Source of the DNA: Prolixibacteraceae bacterium | GTDB lineage: Bacteria > Bacteroidota > Bacteroidia > Bacteroidales > Prolixibacteraceae | Reading direction: 5' to 3' | DNA: 47,037 nt | Assembly (NCBI GenBank): GCA_025355875.1 | Contig: JANXYV010000162.1 | Location: 1-47,037, forward strand | Shown: positions 8,667-17,683 of the stretch, piece by piece | Position numbering within the stretch: position 1 is the first letter of the stretch | How the letters are laid out: each line of letters begins with the position of its first letter | Position numbers and translations under genes: made by a program | Notes under the pieces: model-generated | Database searches by the model: none | The model's input: only the letters and a program-made list of their open reading frames with translations | Told to the model about the DNA's origin: nothing

Positions 8667-9665
8667 ATGAGTAAAGTTCGTGCTGCAATAACAGGCGTTG
8701 GAGCATTTCTGCCAGAGTATCGTATGACCAATGAAGAGATAAGTACGTTGGTTGAAACCTCGGATGAGTGGATTATGCAACGGATCGGCATTAAAGAACG
8801 CCGGATTTTGAAAGAAGAAGGATGGGCAACTTCCGATATGGGTGCCGCTGCAATTAATCAACTGCTCAAGAAAACAGGAACCAAACCTGAAGATATCGAA
8901 TTGCTGATTTGTGCCACCATTACTCCCGATAGTCCTCTTCCTGCCACTGCAAACCTTATCTCTTATAAGGCCGGATTGATTAACTCATGGAGTTTTGACC
9001 TGACCGCGGCATGTTCTGGATTTGTATATGCATTGACTACCGGCGCAAAGTTCATTGAGAGTGGACAATATAAGAAAGTGATCGTTCTGGGCGCAGATAT
9101 GATGTCGTCGATCACCAATTACAAGGATCGGGCGACTTGTCCGTTATTTGGAGACGGTGCAGCAGCTGTATTACTTGAACCTTCCACCGAAGATGTAGGT
9201 GTCATTGACCACATCAATCGTGTTGACGGAGGCGGAGCTCAGTATCTCCAGATAAAAAGTGGTGGATCACTAAGTCCGGCCACTCATGAATCAGTCGACA
9301 ATGATGGGCATTTTGTAGTACAGGAAGGTCAGACTGTATTCAAAACTGCAGTTTCGAATATGGCCGATATCGCTACCGAATTGATGGCGAAACATCAAAT
9401 TTCAGGAGAGGATTTGACGTGGCTGGTTCCCCATCAGGCCAATATGAGAATTATTGATGCAGTTGGTCGCCGGATGGGAATCGATAAAAAGAAGGTGATG
9501 GTCAATATCCGGAAGTATGGTAACACCACTGCAGCCACAATCCCGCTTTGTTTATACGATTACGAAAAACACCTCAAAAAAGGAGACAATATTGTGCTGG
9601 TGGCTTTTGGGGCTGGGTTTACCTGGGGAACTGTTTATCTGAAATGGGCTTACGATACGAAATAG
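8667..9665 (+). CDS. fabH: Beta-ketoacyl-ACP synthase III
   Basis: Condensing enzyme that starts fatty-acid synthesis by joining an acyl-CoA primer to malonyl-ACP in the cytoplasm. The protein is 332 aa, normal for the family. The catalytic triad is intact: Cys116 in TAACSGFVYAL, His256 in LVPHQANMRI and Asn286 in GNTTAAT. The 210-nt upstream gap after the rpmF terminator must contain its promoter, although no clear TAnnTTTG box was found. The MaoC-type gene follows after 34 nt and is probably in the same unit. Acyl primer preference (acetyl or branched) cannot be read from the sequence. Confidence 0.95.
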   Translation: MSKVRAAITGVGAFLPEYRMTNEEISTLVETSDEWIMQRIGIKERRILKEEGWATSDMGAAAINQLLKKTGTKPEDIELLICATITPDSPLPATANLISYKAGLINSWSFDLTAACSGFVYALTTGAKFIESGQYKKVIVLGADMMSSITNYKDRATCPLFGDGAAAVLLEPSTEDVGVIDHINRVDGGGAQYLQIKSGGSLSPATHESVDNDGHFVVQEGQTVFKTAVSNMADIATELMAKHQISGEDLTWLVPHQANMRIIDAVGRRMGIDKKKVMVNIRKYGNTTAATIPLCLYDYEKHLKKGDNIVLVAFGAGFTWGTVYLKWAYDTK

Positions 9666-9699
9666 ATTCTATCTTTACTTCCTCTAACTAAATATAGTC

Positions 9700-10164
9700 A
9701 TGGGAAAACTGATTATCAGAAGTCACGCTGAATTTGAGGAGCATGTTGGTCAGGAACTGGGTGTTTCATCCTACATTACTGTTACCCAGGAGCAGATTAA
9801 CAAATTTGCGGATGCCACTTTCGATCATCAATGGATTCATGTGGATGAGGAAAGGGCTAAAAAGGAAGGCAAATTTGGAAGTACCATTGCTCACGGTTAC
9901 CTCACTCTTTCGCTTTTGCCTTGCATGTGGAACGAGATTCTTCAGGTTGAAAATATTTCCATGCTGGTAAACTACGGAGTGGATGAGTTCCGGTTTAACC
10001 AACCTGTGCTGGTCAACAGCAAGATCAGAACCCGGGTGGTACTTCGCTCGGTGACCAACCTCAGAGGAATAACCAAAATCCAATTGAATGTTCACATGGA
10101 AATTGAAGGCAACAAAAAACCTGCTTTTGAGGGGATTATGACTTTCCTGTACCATTTTATTTAG
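9700..10164 (+). CDS. MaoC-like (R)-specific hot-dog hydratase
   Basis: Single-domain hot-dog protein of the MaoC/NodN type, 154 aa. The hydratase signature is clear: FADATFDHQWIHVDEERA places the catalytic pair at Asp42 and His47, and FGSTIAHGYLTLSL follows at about residues 59-72. Such enzymes hydrate enoyl-CoA to (R)-3-hydroxyacyl-CoA. Its place right behind fabH suggests a role in acyl-chain metabolism; the exact substrate is inferred, not shown. The gene is closed by the hairpin terminator at 10194. Confidence 0.85.
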   Translation: MGKLIIRSHAEFEEHVGQELGVSSYITVTQEQINKFADATFDHQWIHVDEERAKKEGKFGSTIAHGYLTLSLLPCMWNEILQVENISMLVNYGVDEFRFNQPVLVNSKIRTRVVLRSVTNLRGITKIQLNVHMEIEGNKKPAFEGIMTFLYHFI

Positions 10165-10193
10165 CACAAATTTGTAATAAAAGATATTTTACT

Positions 10194-10230
10194 AAACGTG
10201 TTTCCGATAAGGAAGCGCGTTTGTTTTTTT
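10194..10230 (+). terminator. Rho-independent terminator after the MaoC-type gene
   Basis: A 12-bp stem (AAACGTGTTTCC with GGAAGCGCGTTT, two G-U pairs) and a 5-nt loop are followed by GTTTTTTT. It lies 30 nt after the stop and ends the fabH unit. Confidence 0.78.
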
Positions 10231-10260
10231 CATAAGGTTCATATTTTTAGCAGTACTGGA

Positions 10261-10289
10261 TTGATCTTAGATCAGCTTTAGTATATTTG
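10261..10289 (+). promoter_or_regulatory. Promoter of the bactofilin-ATP synthase operon
   Basis: TTG at 10261-10263 and TATATTTG at 10282-10289 have the same 21-nt start-to-start spacing as the frr promoter. The transcript would begin near 10296, about 20 nt before the bactofilin ATG. It probably drives the whole bactofilin-atp cluster, since no later terminator was seen before atpB. Confidence 0.6.
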
Positions 10290-10315
10290 AAGTCAGTATT
10301 TATAACCTAGGAACA

Positions 10316-10684
10316 ATGGCTAAAGAAAATCGTGAAATTAATCTGCAGGTAATTAACCTCATTGCCAAAGGAACCCGAATTATCGGAGATCTGATTTCTG
10401 ATGGTGATATTCGGATTGATGGTGAAGTTTTAGGAAATTTGGACACAAAAGGTCGTTTGGTAATTGGAGTTTCAGGTCTGTTGGAGGGCGATATCAGGAG
10501 TAAGAGCTGTGAAATTGCCGGGACTCAAAAAGGCAGCCTGTATATTACCGAAATGCTTTCATTAAAAGCTTCGTCCAGTGTTACAGGCGATATCCTGACA
10601 GGAAAACTATCGATTGAACCTGGAGCATATTTTGCCGGAAAATGCACCATGGGTGAAGAATCAGACGAAAATGGATCCAGATAA
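10316..10684 (+). CDS. Bactofilin family cytoskeletal protein
   Basis: Bactofilin (DUF583/PolyA-polymerase-free beta-helix family), 122 aa. Bactofilins polymerise without nucleotide and scaffold cell-shape or wall enzymes. The core shows the repeating beta-helix pattern: LIAKGTRIIGDLISDGDIRI, then IDGEVLGNLDTKGRLVIG, with glycines at turns. The tail is short and polar. Its stop overlaps the atpZ start by 14 nt, so expression is likely coupled to the ATP synthase genes. No M23 peptidase gene, a common bactofilin partner, is nearby. Confidence 0.9.
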   Translation: MAKENREINLQVINLIAKGTRIIGDLISDGDIRIDGEVLGNLDTKGRLVIGVSGLLEGDIRSKSCEIAGTQKGSLYITEMLSLKASSSVTGDILTGKLSIEPGAYFAGKCTMGEESDENGSR

Positions 10685-10889
10685 ATTTCAAAAGCCCAAA
10701 AAGAAAGTTGATGATTTTATCAGGTATTCCAGCCTGGCATTTGAAATGATCATGATCATGGGTGTTGGGGTTTTTGCCGGAGTTAAAATTGATTACTGGC
10801 TCGGTTTAAATTTCCCTGTCTTCACTCTGGTACTGATGATCTTTTCTGTTGTCGGAGCAACATACCATGCCATCCGCAAATTCCTTTAA
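10671..10889 (+). CDS. AtpZ-type ATP synthase accessory membrane protein
   Basis: Small two-helix membrane protein of the AtpZ/AtpI family (PF09527), 72 aa. The start is the ATG at 10671 (MDPDKFQKPKKK), which overlaps the end of the bactofilin gene by 14 nt. TM1 is near residues 22-41 and carries the family pattern MGVGVFAGVKIDYWLG; TM2 is near residues 47-65. AtpZ proteins accompany F-type ATP synthase genes and help c-ring assembly or Mg/Ca uptake. Position two genes ahead of atpB supports the call. Confidence 0.82.
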   Translation: MDPDKFQKPKKKVDDFIRYSSLAFEMIMIMGVGVFAGVKIDYWLGLNFPVFTLVLMIFSVVGATYHAIRKFL

Positions 10890-10934
10890 GCACTGAAGAA
10901 CATCCGGAGAAACAAATAAACTTACGATCTGCGA

Positions 10935-11309
10935 ATGAAACAATTTCTGATAAAATCTACCATTCTTACCATCCTGGTATTCCTTCTGGGATTTATTTTT
11001 TATTCAACGGTTTTCAAATCCTTTTACCTTCCGGTTTTACCTTTTGCTGTACTTTTATTTTATTCGACTACAATTCTTCTACATGCCTATCTGTTGAATC
11101 TTGAAGGCAAATCAGCCGCCCGTTTTACCTCTCAATATATGGCTGTGAGCTTTCTGAAAATGTTTTTCTATCTGGCTGTAGCCATTGGCTATGTGATTGT
11201 TGACCGGGGAAATGCCAAACCGTTTATCGCAGGGTTTTTACTTCTTTATGTTGTTTATACCAGTTTTGAAGTCATAGAATATTTGAAAGTTGTAAAACAA
11301 AATAAATAG
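10935..11309 (+). CDS. AtpI-like four-helix membrane protein
   Basis: Hydrophobic protein of 124 aa with four predicted membrane helices (about residues 6-24, 31-53, 70-90 and 96-116). It sits between atpZ and atpB, the position of atpI in many ATP synthase operons. Size and topology fit the AtpI (UncI) assembly factor, which helps insert and assemble the c-ring. Sequence identity to known AtpI cannot be judged by eye, so the role is inferred mainly from place and topology. Confidence 0.65.
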   Translation: MKQFLIKSTILTILVFLLGFIFYSTVFKSFYLPVLPFAVLLFYSTTILLHAYLLNLEGKSAARFTSQYMAVSFLKMFFYLAVAIGYVIVDRGNAKPFIAGFLLLYVVYTSFEVIEYLKVVKQNK

Positions 11310-11392
11310 AGCTCAAACTTTGTATTGGAAGTCTTACTTTATTTGCTTAAAAAAATTAATTTTGTTGGTGACAGAATTCAAAGAAAGTTAAA

Positions 11393-12481
11393 ATGACACC
11401 ATTGATACGATCCTTCTTATTGTTCATTTTCACCATTCTTTTGAGTGCCGGAATCAGTCGGGCCAACGAAACCGAAACGGCAGGCAAAGAAGGTGGAAAT
11501 ACTGAAATATTTAATCCCGGAAAGTTTGTGATTGAGCACGTATCAGATTCGTACGAGTGGCATATCGCTACTTTTGGCGAAACTCAAGTTAGTGTTCCCC
11601 TGCCAATTATTCTTTATAGCTCAGGCAAAGGATTGAATTTTTTCATGTCGTCGAAGTTTCACCATGGAAAGGAAGCTTACAAGAATTTCAGGATTGAGCA
11701 CGAAGGAAAAAATGAGGGCAAAATTGTTGAGTTGAATGAAACGGGAGAGGTCACAGGCTTACCCATCAATCTGTCGATTACTAAGACGGTGGCAGGGATT
11801 TTTGTGAGTGTGATTGTTTTGCTCCTGATTTTTCTGAACATCGCCAAAGCTGCCAAACGACGCACAGGTCAGGCTCCGCAAGGAATGCAAAACCTTTTTG
11901 AGCCCGTTATCCTTTTTGTCCGCGACGATATTGCAAAGCCGGCCATTGGTGAAAAGCGCTTCGAAAAATTCATGCCATTCCTACTGACTGTATTCTTTTT
12001 TATTTTGATTAACAATCTTTTAGGTCTGGTTCCGATCTTCCCGTTTGGGGCAAATGTGACCGGAAATATTGGGGTTACCCTGGTTTTGGCTCTGTTCACT
12101 TTTCTGGTCACAACCTTCAATACGAACAAGGAATATTGGAAAGAAATTTACAATCCCGAAGTCCCCTGGTGGCTGAAGTTTCCGATACCGCTGATGCCAA
12201 TCGTTGAACTCACCGGGGTAATTACAAAGCCATTCGTATTGATGATCCGACTCTTCGCCAACATGTTGGCCGGGCATTTAATTGTGACTGTTTTTGTAAG
12301 CCTGATTTTCATCTTTGCCGTAAAGTTGGGTGTTGGAGGAGGCTTGGGAGTCTCGGTAATTTCTGTATTGTTTTCGGTATTTATGTTGCTGCTTGATGTG
12401 TTGGTATCATTTATTCAGGCTTATGTATTTACCTTATTATCAGCGCTGTATTTCGGTATGGCTTCACCAGAACATCATTAG
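11393..12481 (+). CDS. atpB: ATP synthase F0 subunit a
   Basis: Subunit a of the membrane F0 sector, forming the proton half-channels against the c-ring. The protein is 362 aa, longer than the E. coli form (271) because of an N-terminal signal peptide (about residues 1-24) and a periplasmic domain of about 100 residues, typical of Bacteroidota. The essential arginine is Arg286 in KPFVLMIRLFANMLAGH; the C-terminal QAYVFTLLSALYFG is also conserved. It leads the F0F1 structural genes in the order a, c, b, delta, alpha, gamma. Confidence 0.96.
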   Translation: MTPLIRSFLLFIFTILLSAGISRANETETAGKEGGNTEIFNPGKFVIEHVSDSYEWHIATFGETQVSVPLPIILYSSGKGLNFFMSSKFHHGKEAYKNFRIEHEGKNEGKIVELNETGEVTGLPINLSITKTVAGIFVSVIVLLLIFLNIAKAAKRRTGQAPQGMQNLFEPVILFVRDDIAKPAIGEKRFEKFMPFLLTVFFFILINNLLGLVPIFPFGANVTGNIGVTLVLALFTFLVTTFNTNKEYWKEIYNPEVPWWLKFPIPLMPIVELTGVITKPFVLMIRLFANMLAGHLIVTVFVSLIFIFAVKLGVGGGLGVSVISVLFSVFMLLLDVLVSFIQAYVFTLLSALYFGMASPEHH

Positions 12482-12766
<285 letters not shown>

Positions 12767-12781
12767 AATTTTTGTTTTGTT

Positions 12782-12812
12782 GCCCGCTCCCGGGATTGCC
12801 GGGAGTTTGGGC
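12782..12812 (+). promoter_or_regulatory. Strong intra-operon hairpin between atpE and atpF
   Basis: An inner 7-bp stem (CTCCCGG at 12787-12793, CCGGGAG at 12799-12805) lies inside a GCCC/GGGC clamp (12782-12785 and 12809-12812). No T run follows, so it is not a normal terminator. Its place right after atpE suggests RNA processing or 3'-end protection that raises c-subunit output, which is needed in about ten copies per enzyme. This function is an inference. Confidence 0.65.
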
Positions 12813-12839
12813 TTCGTTTAACTAACAATCACAACAATT

Positions 12840-13334
12840 ATGGGATTTGTAACTCCGGATTACGGTACAATATTTTGGATGCTTATTATTTTCGGGATCG
12901 TACTGTTTATCCTGAAAAAATTTGCTTGGGGGCCAATTTTGAAAGCATTGAAAGATCGCGAAAAATCGATTTCGGATGCCTTGAATTCGGCTGAAAAAGC
13001 CCGAAAGGATGTTGCCGGATTAAAGGCCAGTAATGATCAGATTATTACGGAAGCCCGAAAAGAAAAAGATCTGATCCTGAAAGAAGCCCGCGACATCAAA
13101 GATAAAATTGTGGCTGATGCTAAAAACCTGGCCAATGCAGAAGCTCAGAAAAGCATCGAATATGCACGGCAGCAAATCAATGCCGAAAAAATGGCTGCCA
13201 TTAACGACATCAAGAAACAGGTAGCCGAACTGTCGGTTATGATCGCTGAAAAAGTGATCAGAAAAGAGCTTGAAAACACAAAAGATCAGGAAATCCTGGT
13301 TGAAAGTCTGTTAAAGGACCTGAAGTTGAAATAA
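12840..13334 (+). CDS. atpF: ATP synthase F0 subunit b
   Basis: Peripheral-stalk subunit b, 164 aa. One membrane helix (about residues 9-27) is followed by a long charged helix with the repeating A/K/E pattern of the b dimer (EKARKDVAGLKASND onward). The motif KKFAWGPILKALKDRE near residues 26-41 is a hallmark of bacterial b subunits. It connects F0 to the delta subunit on top of F1. The atpH gene begins 4 nt after its stop. Confidence 0.95.
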   Translation: MGFVTPDYGTIFWMLIIFGIVLFILKKFAWGPILKALKDREKSISDALNSAEKARKDVAGLKASNDQIITEARKEKDLILKEARDIKDKIVADAKNLANAEAQKSIEYARQQINAEKMAAINDIKKQVAELSVMIAEKVIRKELENTKDQEILVESLLKDLKLK

Positions 13335-13338
13335 TCGT

Positions 13339-13887
13339 ATGGATCAAAGTAAAATAAACGTTCGGTACGCCAAAGCATTTTTTACCCTGGCCAAAGAAAA
13401 AGGTCTGACCACAGAACTCCGTCGGGATGCAGAATTAATCGCTGATGTTTGTGCCACAAGTACCGATTTCAACCTTCTGCTGGATAGTCCGGTGGTCAAA
13501 ACTTCAGCGAAAGTGAAAGCAATACAGAGCATTTTTGAAGGAAAAGTCAATGTTTTGTCGTTAAATTTTCTGGTTTTAATTACCGGAAATAAACGCGAAA
13601 GATATATCCCCGGAATCTTCAGGAACCTCGAAGATTTATACCGACAGGAAGAAGGTATCAAAACGGCCGTGCTGACCAGTTCCCAGCCGCTCAACAATTC
13701 GATTGTGCTTCAGGTAAAGCAAATTCTGGAAAAAGAATTTAAATCAAAAGTAGAATTGAGTCAGAAAATTGATGAAACGATCATTGGCGGTTTTATTCTT
13801 CGTGTTGGTGATCAGCAATATGACGCAAGCATACTGAATCAGATTAAAAAAATAAAAGAGCAACTGCTCCAGACAGAATTGAAATAG
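13339..13887 (+). CDS. atpH: ATP synthase F1 subunit delta
   Basis: Delta (OSCP-type) subunit joining the b stalk to the alpha subunits, 182 aa. The N-terminus YAKAFFTLAKEKG is the conserved first helix. The C-terminal part contains DETIIGGFILRVGDQQYDASILNQIKKIK, the family's most conserved stretch. It starts 4 nt after atpF and ends 27 nt before atpA, consistent with one transcript. Confidence 0.94.
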   Translation: MDQSKINVRYAKAFFTLAKEKGLTTELRRDAELIADVCATSTDFNLLLDSPVVKTSAKVKAIQSIFEGKVNVLSLNFLVLITGNKRERYIPGIFRNLEDLYRQEEGIKTAVLTSSQPLNNSIVLQVKQILEKEFKSKVELSQKIDETIIGGFILRVGDQQYDASILNQIKKIKEQLLQTELK

Positions 13888-13914
13888 ATTAACCCCAGAT
13901 AAAATCAGAATAAG

Positions 13915-15495
13915 ATGGCAAATATAAAACCTGCTGAAGTTTCAGAAATTCTCAGGCAACAACTGGAAGGCTTTAAAAGCCAGGCGGAATTGGAGGAAGT
14001 AGGGACTGTACTTCAGGTTGGAGACGGGATAGCGCGAATTTACGGCCTTTCGAATGTAGAGTCGAACGAAATGATCGAATTCGATTCAGGAGTAAAAGGG
14101 ATCGTTCTAAACCTTGAAGAAGATAATGTTGGAGCGGTAATCCTTGGCCTCACCAGCGAAATTAAAGAGGGTGATACGGTAAAACGCTTGAGACGTATTG
14201 CTTCGATCGAAGTAGGTGAAGGCCTGCTTGGCAGGGTAATTAATACATTGGGAGAAGCGATCGACGGAAAGGGAGTGATTGAAGGTAAAAAATATATCAT
14301 GCCGTTGGAACGGAAGGCTCCCGGGGTAATTTTCAGACAACCGGTAACGCAACCTCTGCAAACCGGACTGAAAGCCATCGATGCCATGATTCCGATTGGT
14401 CGTGGTCAGCGTGAATTGATCATTGGTGACCGCCAAACCGGGAAAACTGCAGTGGCTATAGATACCATTATCAACCAGCGCGAAAATTTTGAACAAGGTA
14501 AACCCGTATATTGCATATATGTAGCCATCGGCCAAAAAGGCTCGACTGTGGCCAACCTGGCTCATACGCTCGAAAAACACGGAGCGATGGCTTACACTGT
14601 GATCGTATCAGCCACAGCATCCGATCCGGCTGCGCTTCAATATTATGCGCCTTATGCAGGTGCTGCCATCGGAGAATTTTTCCGCGATACCGGCCGCGAT
14701 GCGCTGATCATTTTTGATGACCTTTCGAAACAGGCCGTTTCGTACCGCGAAGTTTCCCTGTTGCTGCGCCGTCCACCAGGCCGCGAAGCCTATCCGGGTG
14801 ATGTATTTTATTTGCATTCACGTTTGCTCGAACGTGCTGCGAAAATTATCAAATCGGATGAAATGGCAGCTCAAATGAATGATTTACCTGAATGCCTGAA
14901 AGGAATAGTGAAAGGCGGAGGTTCGCTAACTGCCCTTCCAATTGTTGAAACTCAGGCCGGCGACGTTTCGGCCTACATTCCGACCAATGTGATTTCAATT
15001 ACCGATGGTCAGATTTTCCTCGAAACCAACCTGTTTAATTCAGGTATTCGTCCGGCAATCAATGTGGGGATTTCAGTTTCGCGTGTGGGCGGAAATGCCC
15101 AGATCAAAGGCATGAAAAAGATTGCTGGAACCCTAAAACTCGACCAGGCGCAATTCCGTGAACTGGAAGCTTTCTCGAAATTCGGTTCCGACCTGGATGC
15201 AGCAACCATGCGTGTTCTCGACAAGGGGCGCAAGAATGTCGAAATTCTGAAACAAAAACAATATGCACCTTTCAAAATAGAGCACCAGATTGCCATTATT
15301 TACTGCGGAGTGAAGGAGTTGCTGCGCGATATACATGTGGATTATATCGGAGCGTTTGAGCGCGATTTCCTGGAGTTGCTTGAAATGCAGTACCGCGATG
15401 TTCTCGATCAGCTGAAGGCTGGAGTTTTAACTGATAAAGAAACTCAGGCAATCGAAAAAGTGGCTGCTGAAGTGGCTGAAAGATATTCAGCTTAG
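13915..15495 (+). CDS. atpA: ATP synthase F1 subunit alpha
   Basis: Non-catalytic nucleotide-binding subunit of the F1 head, 526 aa. The P-loop GDRQTGKT spans residues 171-178. The arginine that reaches into the catalytic site is Arg390 in [10 protein letters not shown]. The N-terminal beta-barrel ([22 protein letters not shown]) and the C-terminal helical domain are complete. The catalytic beta subunit (atpD) is not in this window, so a working enzyme needs genes from another locus. Confidence 0.97.
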   Translation: MANIKPAEVSEILRQQLEGFKSQAELEEVGTVLQVGDGIARIYGLSNVESNEMIEFDSGVKGIVLNLEEDNVGAVILGLTSEIKEGDTVKRLRRIASIEVGEGLLGRVINTLGEAIDGKGVIEGKKYIMPLERKAPGVIFRQPVTQPLQTGLKAIDAMIPIGRGQRELIIGDRQTGKTAVAIDTIINQRENFEQGKPVYCIYVAIGQKGSTVANLAHTLEKHGAMAYTVIVSATASDPAALQYYAPYAGAAIGEFFRDTGRDALIIFDDLSKQAVSYREVSLLLRRPPGREAYPGDVFYLHSRLLERAAKIIKSDEMAAQMNDLPECLKGIVKGGGSLTALPIVETQAGDVSAYIPTNVISITDGQIFLETNLFNSGIRPAINVGISVSRVGGNAQIKGMKKIAGTLKLDQAQFRELEAFSKFGSDLDAATMRVLDKGRKNVEILKQKQYAPFKIEHQIAIIYCGVKELLRDIHVDYIGAFERDFLELLEMQYRDVLDQLKAGVLTDKETQAIEKVAAEVAERYSA

Positions 15496-15531
15496 CTTGA
15501 AACGGACTGAAAATTCACTCAAAGTTTTGAA

Positions 15532-16410
15532 ATGGCCAATTTAAAAGAAATAAGAACCCGTATCACTTCGGTAAAAACTACCCGACAGGTAACCAGCGCG
15601 ATGAAGATGGTATCGGCAGCCAAACTGAAAAAGGCTCAGGATGCCATTTTGCAGATTCGTCCTTATGCCGGAAAACTGTCGGAGCTGCTTTCTTCCTTAA
15701 GTTCGGCTCTTGAAAGTACCGAAGGTTCGGTTTTTACCATACAGCGCATTCCTGAAAAAGTTCTGATTGTTTTGATCAGTTCCAACCGTGGGTTATGCGG
15801 TGGATTTAATTCATATATCGCAAAAAAAGCCATTCATTCTGCCAAAACTGACTATGCAAAGCAATTAAATGCTGGCAACCTGGATTTTTTGGTCATCGGA
15901 AAGCAAGGTGGAAAGGTCTTGCGATCCTACCAAATTCAGCCCATTGGCGATAAAAATGAATTGTTCGATAACCTGACTTTCGATCCTGTTTCGGAAGTTG
16001 CCAGTTCGTTCATGGACGACTTCATCCGTGGCAAGTACGACCGGATTGATCTGGTATACAATAAATTCGTCAATGCAGCATCGCAGGAATTGGTTTCAGA
16101 GCAATTCTTACCTGTTCTACCTGCAGCTCCAGTTGAGAAAAAACAAAATATCAACTATATCTTTGAGCCATCGCTTGAATATATTGTAGAGGTAATGATT
16201 CCAAGGTCCTTGAGAATTCAGTTATACAAAGCCCTGCTCGATTCACATGCGGCAGAACATGGTGCCCGCATGACCGCCATGCACAAGGCTACCGACAATG
16301 CAACTGATTTAATTAATGAATTAACACTAAACTTCAACAAAGCCCGTCAGGCGGCTATTACCAATGCAATTCTGGAGGTTACCAATGGCTCAGAAGCTTT
16401 AAGCGGATAA
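15532..16410 (+). CDS. atpG: ATP synthase F1 subunit gamma
   Basis: Central rotor shaft of F1, 292 aa. The N-terminal helix ANLKEIRTRITSVKTTRQVTSAMKMVSAAKL and the C-terminal helix NKARQAAITNAILEVTNGSEAL are the two coiled strands of the shaft; the SSNRGLCGGFNSYI segment marks the Rossmann-like middle domain. It ends the atp cluster. Its last 12 nt overlap the 3' end of the convergent dgkA gene; no terminator lies between them. Confidence 0.96.
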   Translation: MANLKEIRTRITSVKTTRQVTSAMKMVSAAKLKKAQDAILQIRPYAGKLSELLSSLSSALESTEGSVFTIQRIPEKVLIVLISSNRGLCGGFNSYIAKKAIHSAKTDYAKQLNAGNLDFLVIGKQGGKVLRSYQIQPIGDKNELFDNLTFDPVSEVASSFMDDFIRGKYDRIDLVYNKFVNAASQELVSEQFLPVLPAAPVEKKQNINYIFEPSLEYIVEVMIPRSLRIQLYKALLDSHAAEHGARMTAMHKATDNATDLINELTLNFNKARQAAITNAILEVTNGSEALSG

Positions 16411-16773
16411 GATTTTAGGTAGAAATATAATCAACCCGCAAACCAGGGCTGCCACAGCGCTGATTAATACAGCACCTGCTGAAACATCTTTCACGATTCG
16501 GGCAGTTTCATGATACTCCGGAAATAAATGATCCGACAGTCGTTCAATAACCGTATTGAATGCTTCGGCTGCCCAAACCAAGGCAATTGCAATCAGTGCA
16601 ACACACCACTCTGTGCTTGAAATTTTCAGCAAAAAACCTGCTGCAATTGCAGCAATGGTAGCAATCAGATGAATCCGGGCATTGGGTTCCGATTTGACGA
16701 GTTCGCAGATTCCTTTAAACGCAAAACCAAAACTTTGAATGCGCTTACTTAAGCCGTTCTTACTGTTTTCCAT
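16399..16773 (-). CDS. dgkA: Diacylglycerol/undecaprenol kinase
   Basis: Integral-membrane lipid kinase of the DgkA family, 124 aa, with three membrane helices (about residues 35-52, 56-73 and 97-118). The catalytic stretch EAFNTVIERLSD at residues 70-81 holds the conserved Glu, Asn and Glu; KDVSAGAVL follows. The family phosphorylates diacylglycerol or undecaprenol with ATP; substrate cannot be told from sequence alone. It overlaps the upstream PAP2 gene by 14 nt, so the two are translated as a pair of opposing lipid kinase and lipid phosphatase. Confidence 0.9.
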   Translation of the reverse strand: MENSKNGLSKRIQSFGFAFKGICELVKSEPNARIHLIATIAAIAAGFLLKISSTEWCVALIAIALVWAAEAFNTVIERLSDHLFPEYHETARIVKDVSAGAVLISAVAALVCGLIIFLPKILSA

Positions 16774-17398
16774 GTTTTTTCGAATCGTTTTTATTGAGCC
16801 ATTTATTCAATTTAAAAGTCAAAAATGCACTTCCGGCACCCACGATCATACCTCCCAAAACATCGGAAGGATAATGTACACCCAGGTACATACGCGAATA
16901 GCCAATAGTTCCCGCCCATAAGTAGGATGGAACAATGACATACCATTTTGGAAAATTCAGACTCAGGGACGTGGCAGTTGCAAAAGCGCTCGAAGTGTGC
17001 CCCGAAGGAAAGGAAGGGCTGGTTTCATCCACTTTATTTACGATATCGGGGTAGGTCACAAAAGGCCGGTCTCGGTTTACTGAATACTTTAAAGCGGAGG
17101 TAACTCCCAAATTTATAGCACTCGCAACAACTATCTGGGCGGCACAATTAATCAGTTTGTCGTCATGTTTAATGAGACCTGCAACTCCCACTGTGATTGG
17201 AACTCCCAATACGACCGCATTGTTCGAGTTAGTTACAAAAATCATGAAGCCATCGGCAGGTAATGGTTCCGAAGAATGGATGGCACGTAAGATTCGGATG
17301 TCAGCGTTTTGGGAGAACGACATTCCTGAAATCAATAAAAATAGCACCACCAGAATTCTGTTCCTGAACTTCAAAATTGAAGAGTTAGATTTGTTCAC
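16760..17398 (-). CDS. PAP2-family membrane phosphatase
   Basis: Phosphatidic-acid phosphatase type 2 protein, 212 aa, probably acting on lipid phosphates at the periplasmic face. All three PAP2 motifs are visible: KYSVNRDRP (residues 104-112), PSGH (131-134) and SRMYLGVHYPSD (168-179). A signal peptide or first helix covers about residues 12-30. The start codon is GTG at 17398, since an in-frame stop lies five codons upstream and no ATG precedes the hydrophobic segment. It overlaps dgkA, suggesting joint work in undecaprenyl phosphate or phosphatidate turnover. Confidence 0.9.
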   Translation of the reverse strand: MNKSNSSILKFRNRILVVLFLLISGMSFSQNADIRILRAIHSSEPLPADGFMIFVTNSNNAVVLGVPITVGVAGLIKHDDKLINCAAQIVVASAINLGVTSALKYSVNRDRPFVTYPDIVNKVDETSPSFPSGHTSSAFATATSLSLNFPKWYVIVPSYLWAGTIGYSRMYLGVHYPSDVLGGMIVGAGSAFLTFKLNKWLNKNDSKKHGKQ

Positions 17399-17683
17399 AA
17401 TGAGTGTCTGTTAAAAGGTATTTTACCTAAAGCCCAATAAATTGAGCAATTATCATTTGTCGATCCTGCCATACTTCGCCGAATATACATAATTATTGCT
17501 CAAGGCTGCTGGCGTTAATGTGTAATCAGCTTCTTTGACAGCGTATCCGTAATCCGTTTCATTGAACCTTAAGTTCGTAATCCAATTGGCTAAAGTTAGG
17601 GGTTTTATACACATTCTTAAGGAACAGTAGGAGATTTCAGAAATGAAATCCTTTTACTACCTTTAAAGTTCAAATTTACAGCG

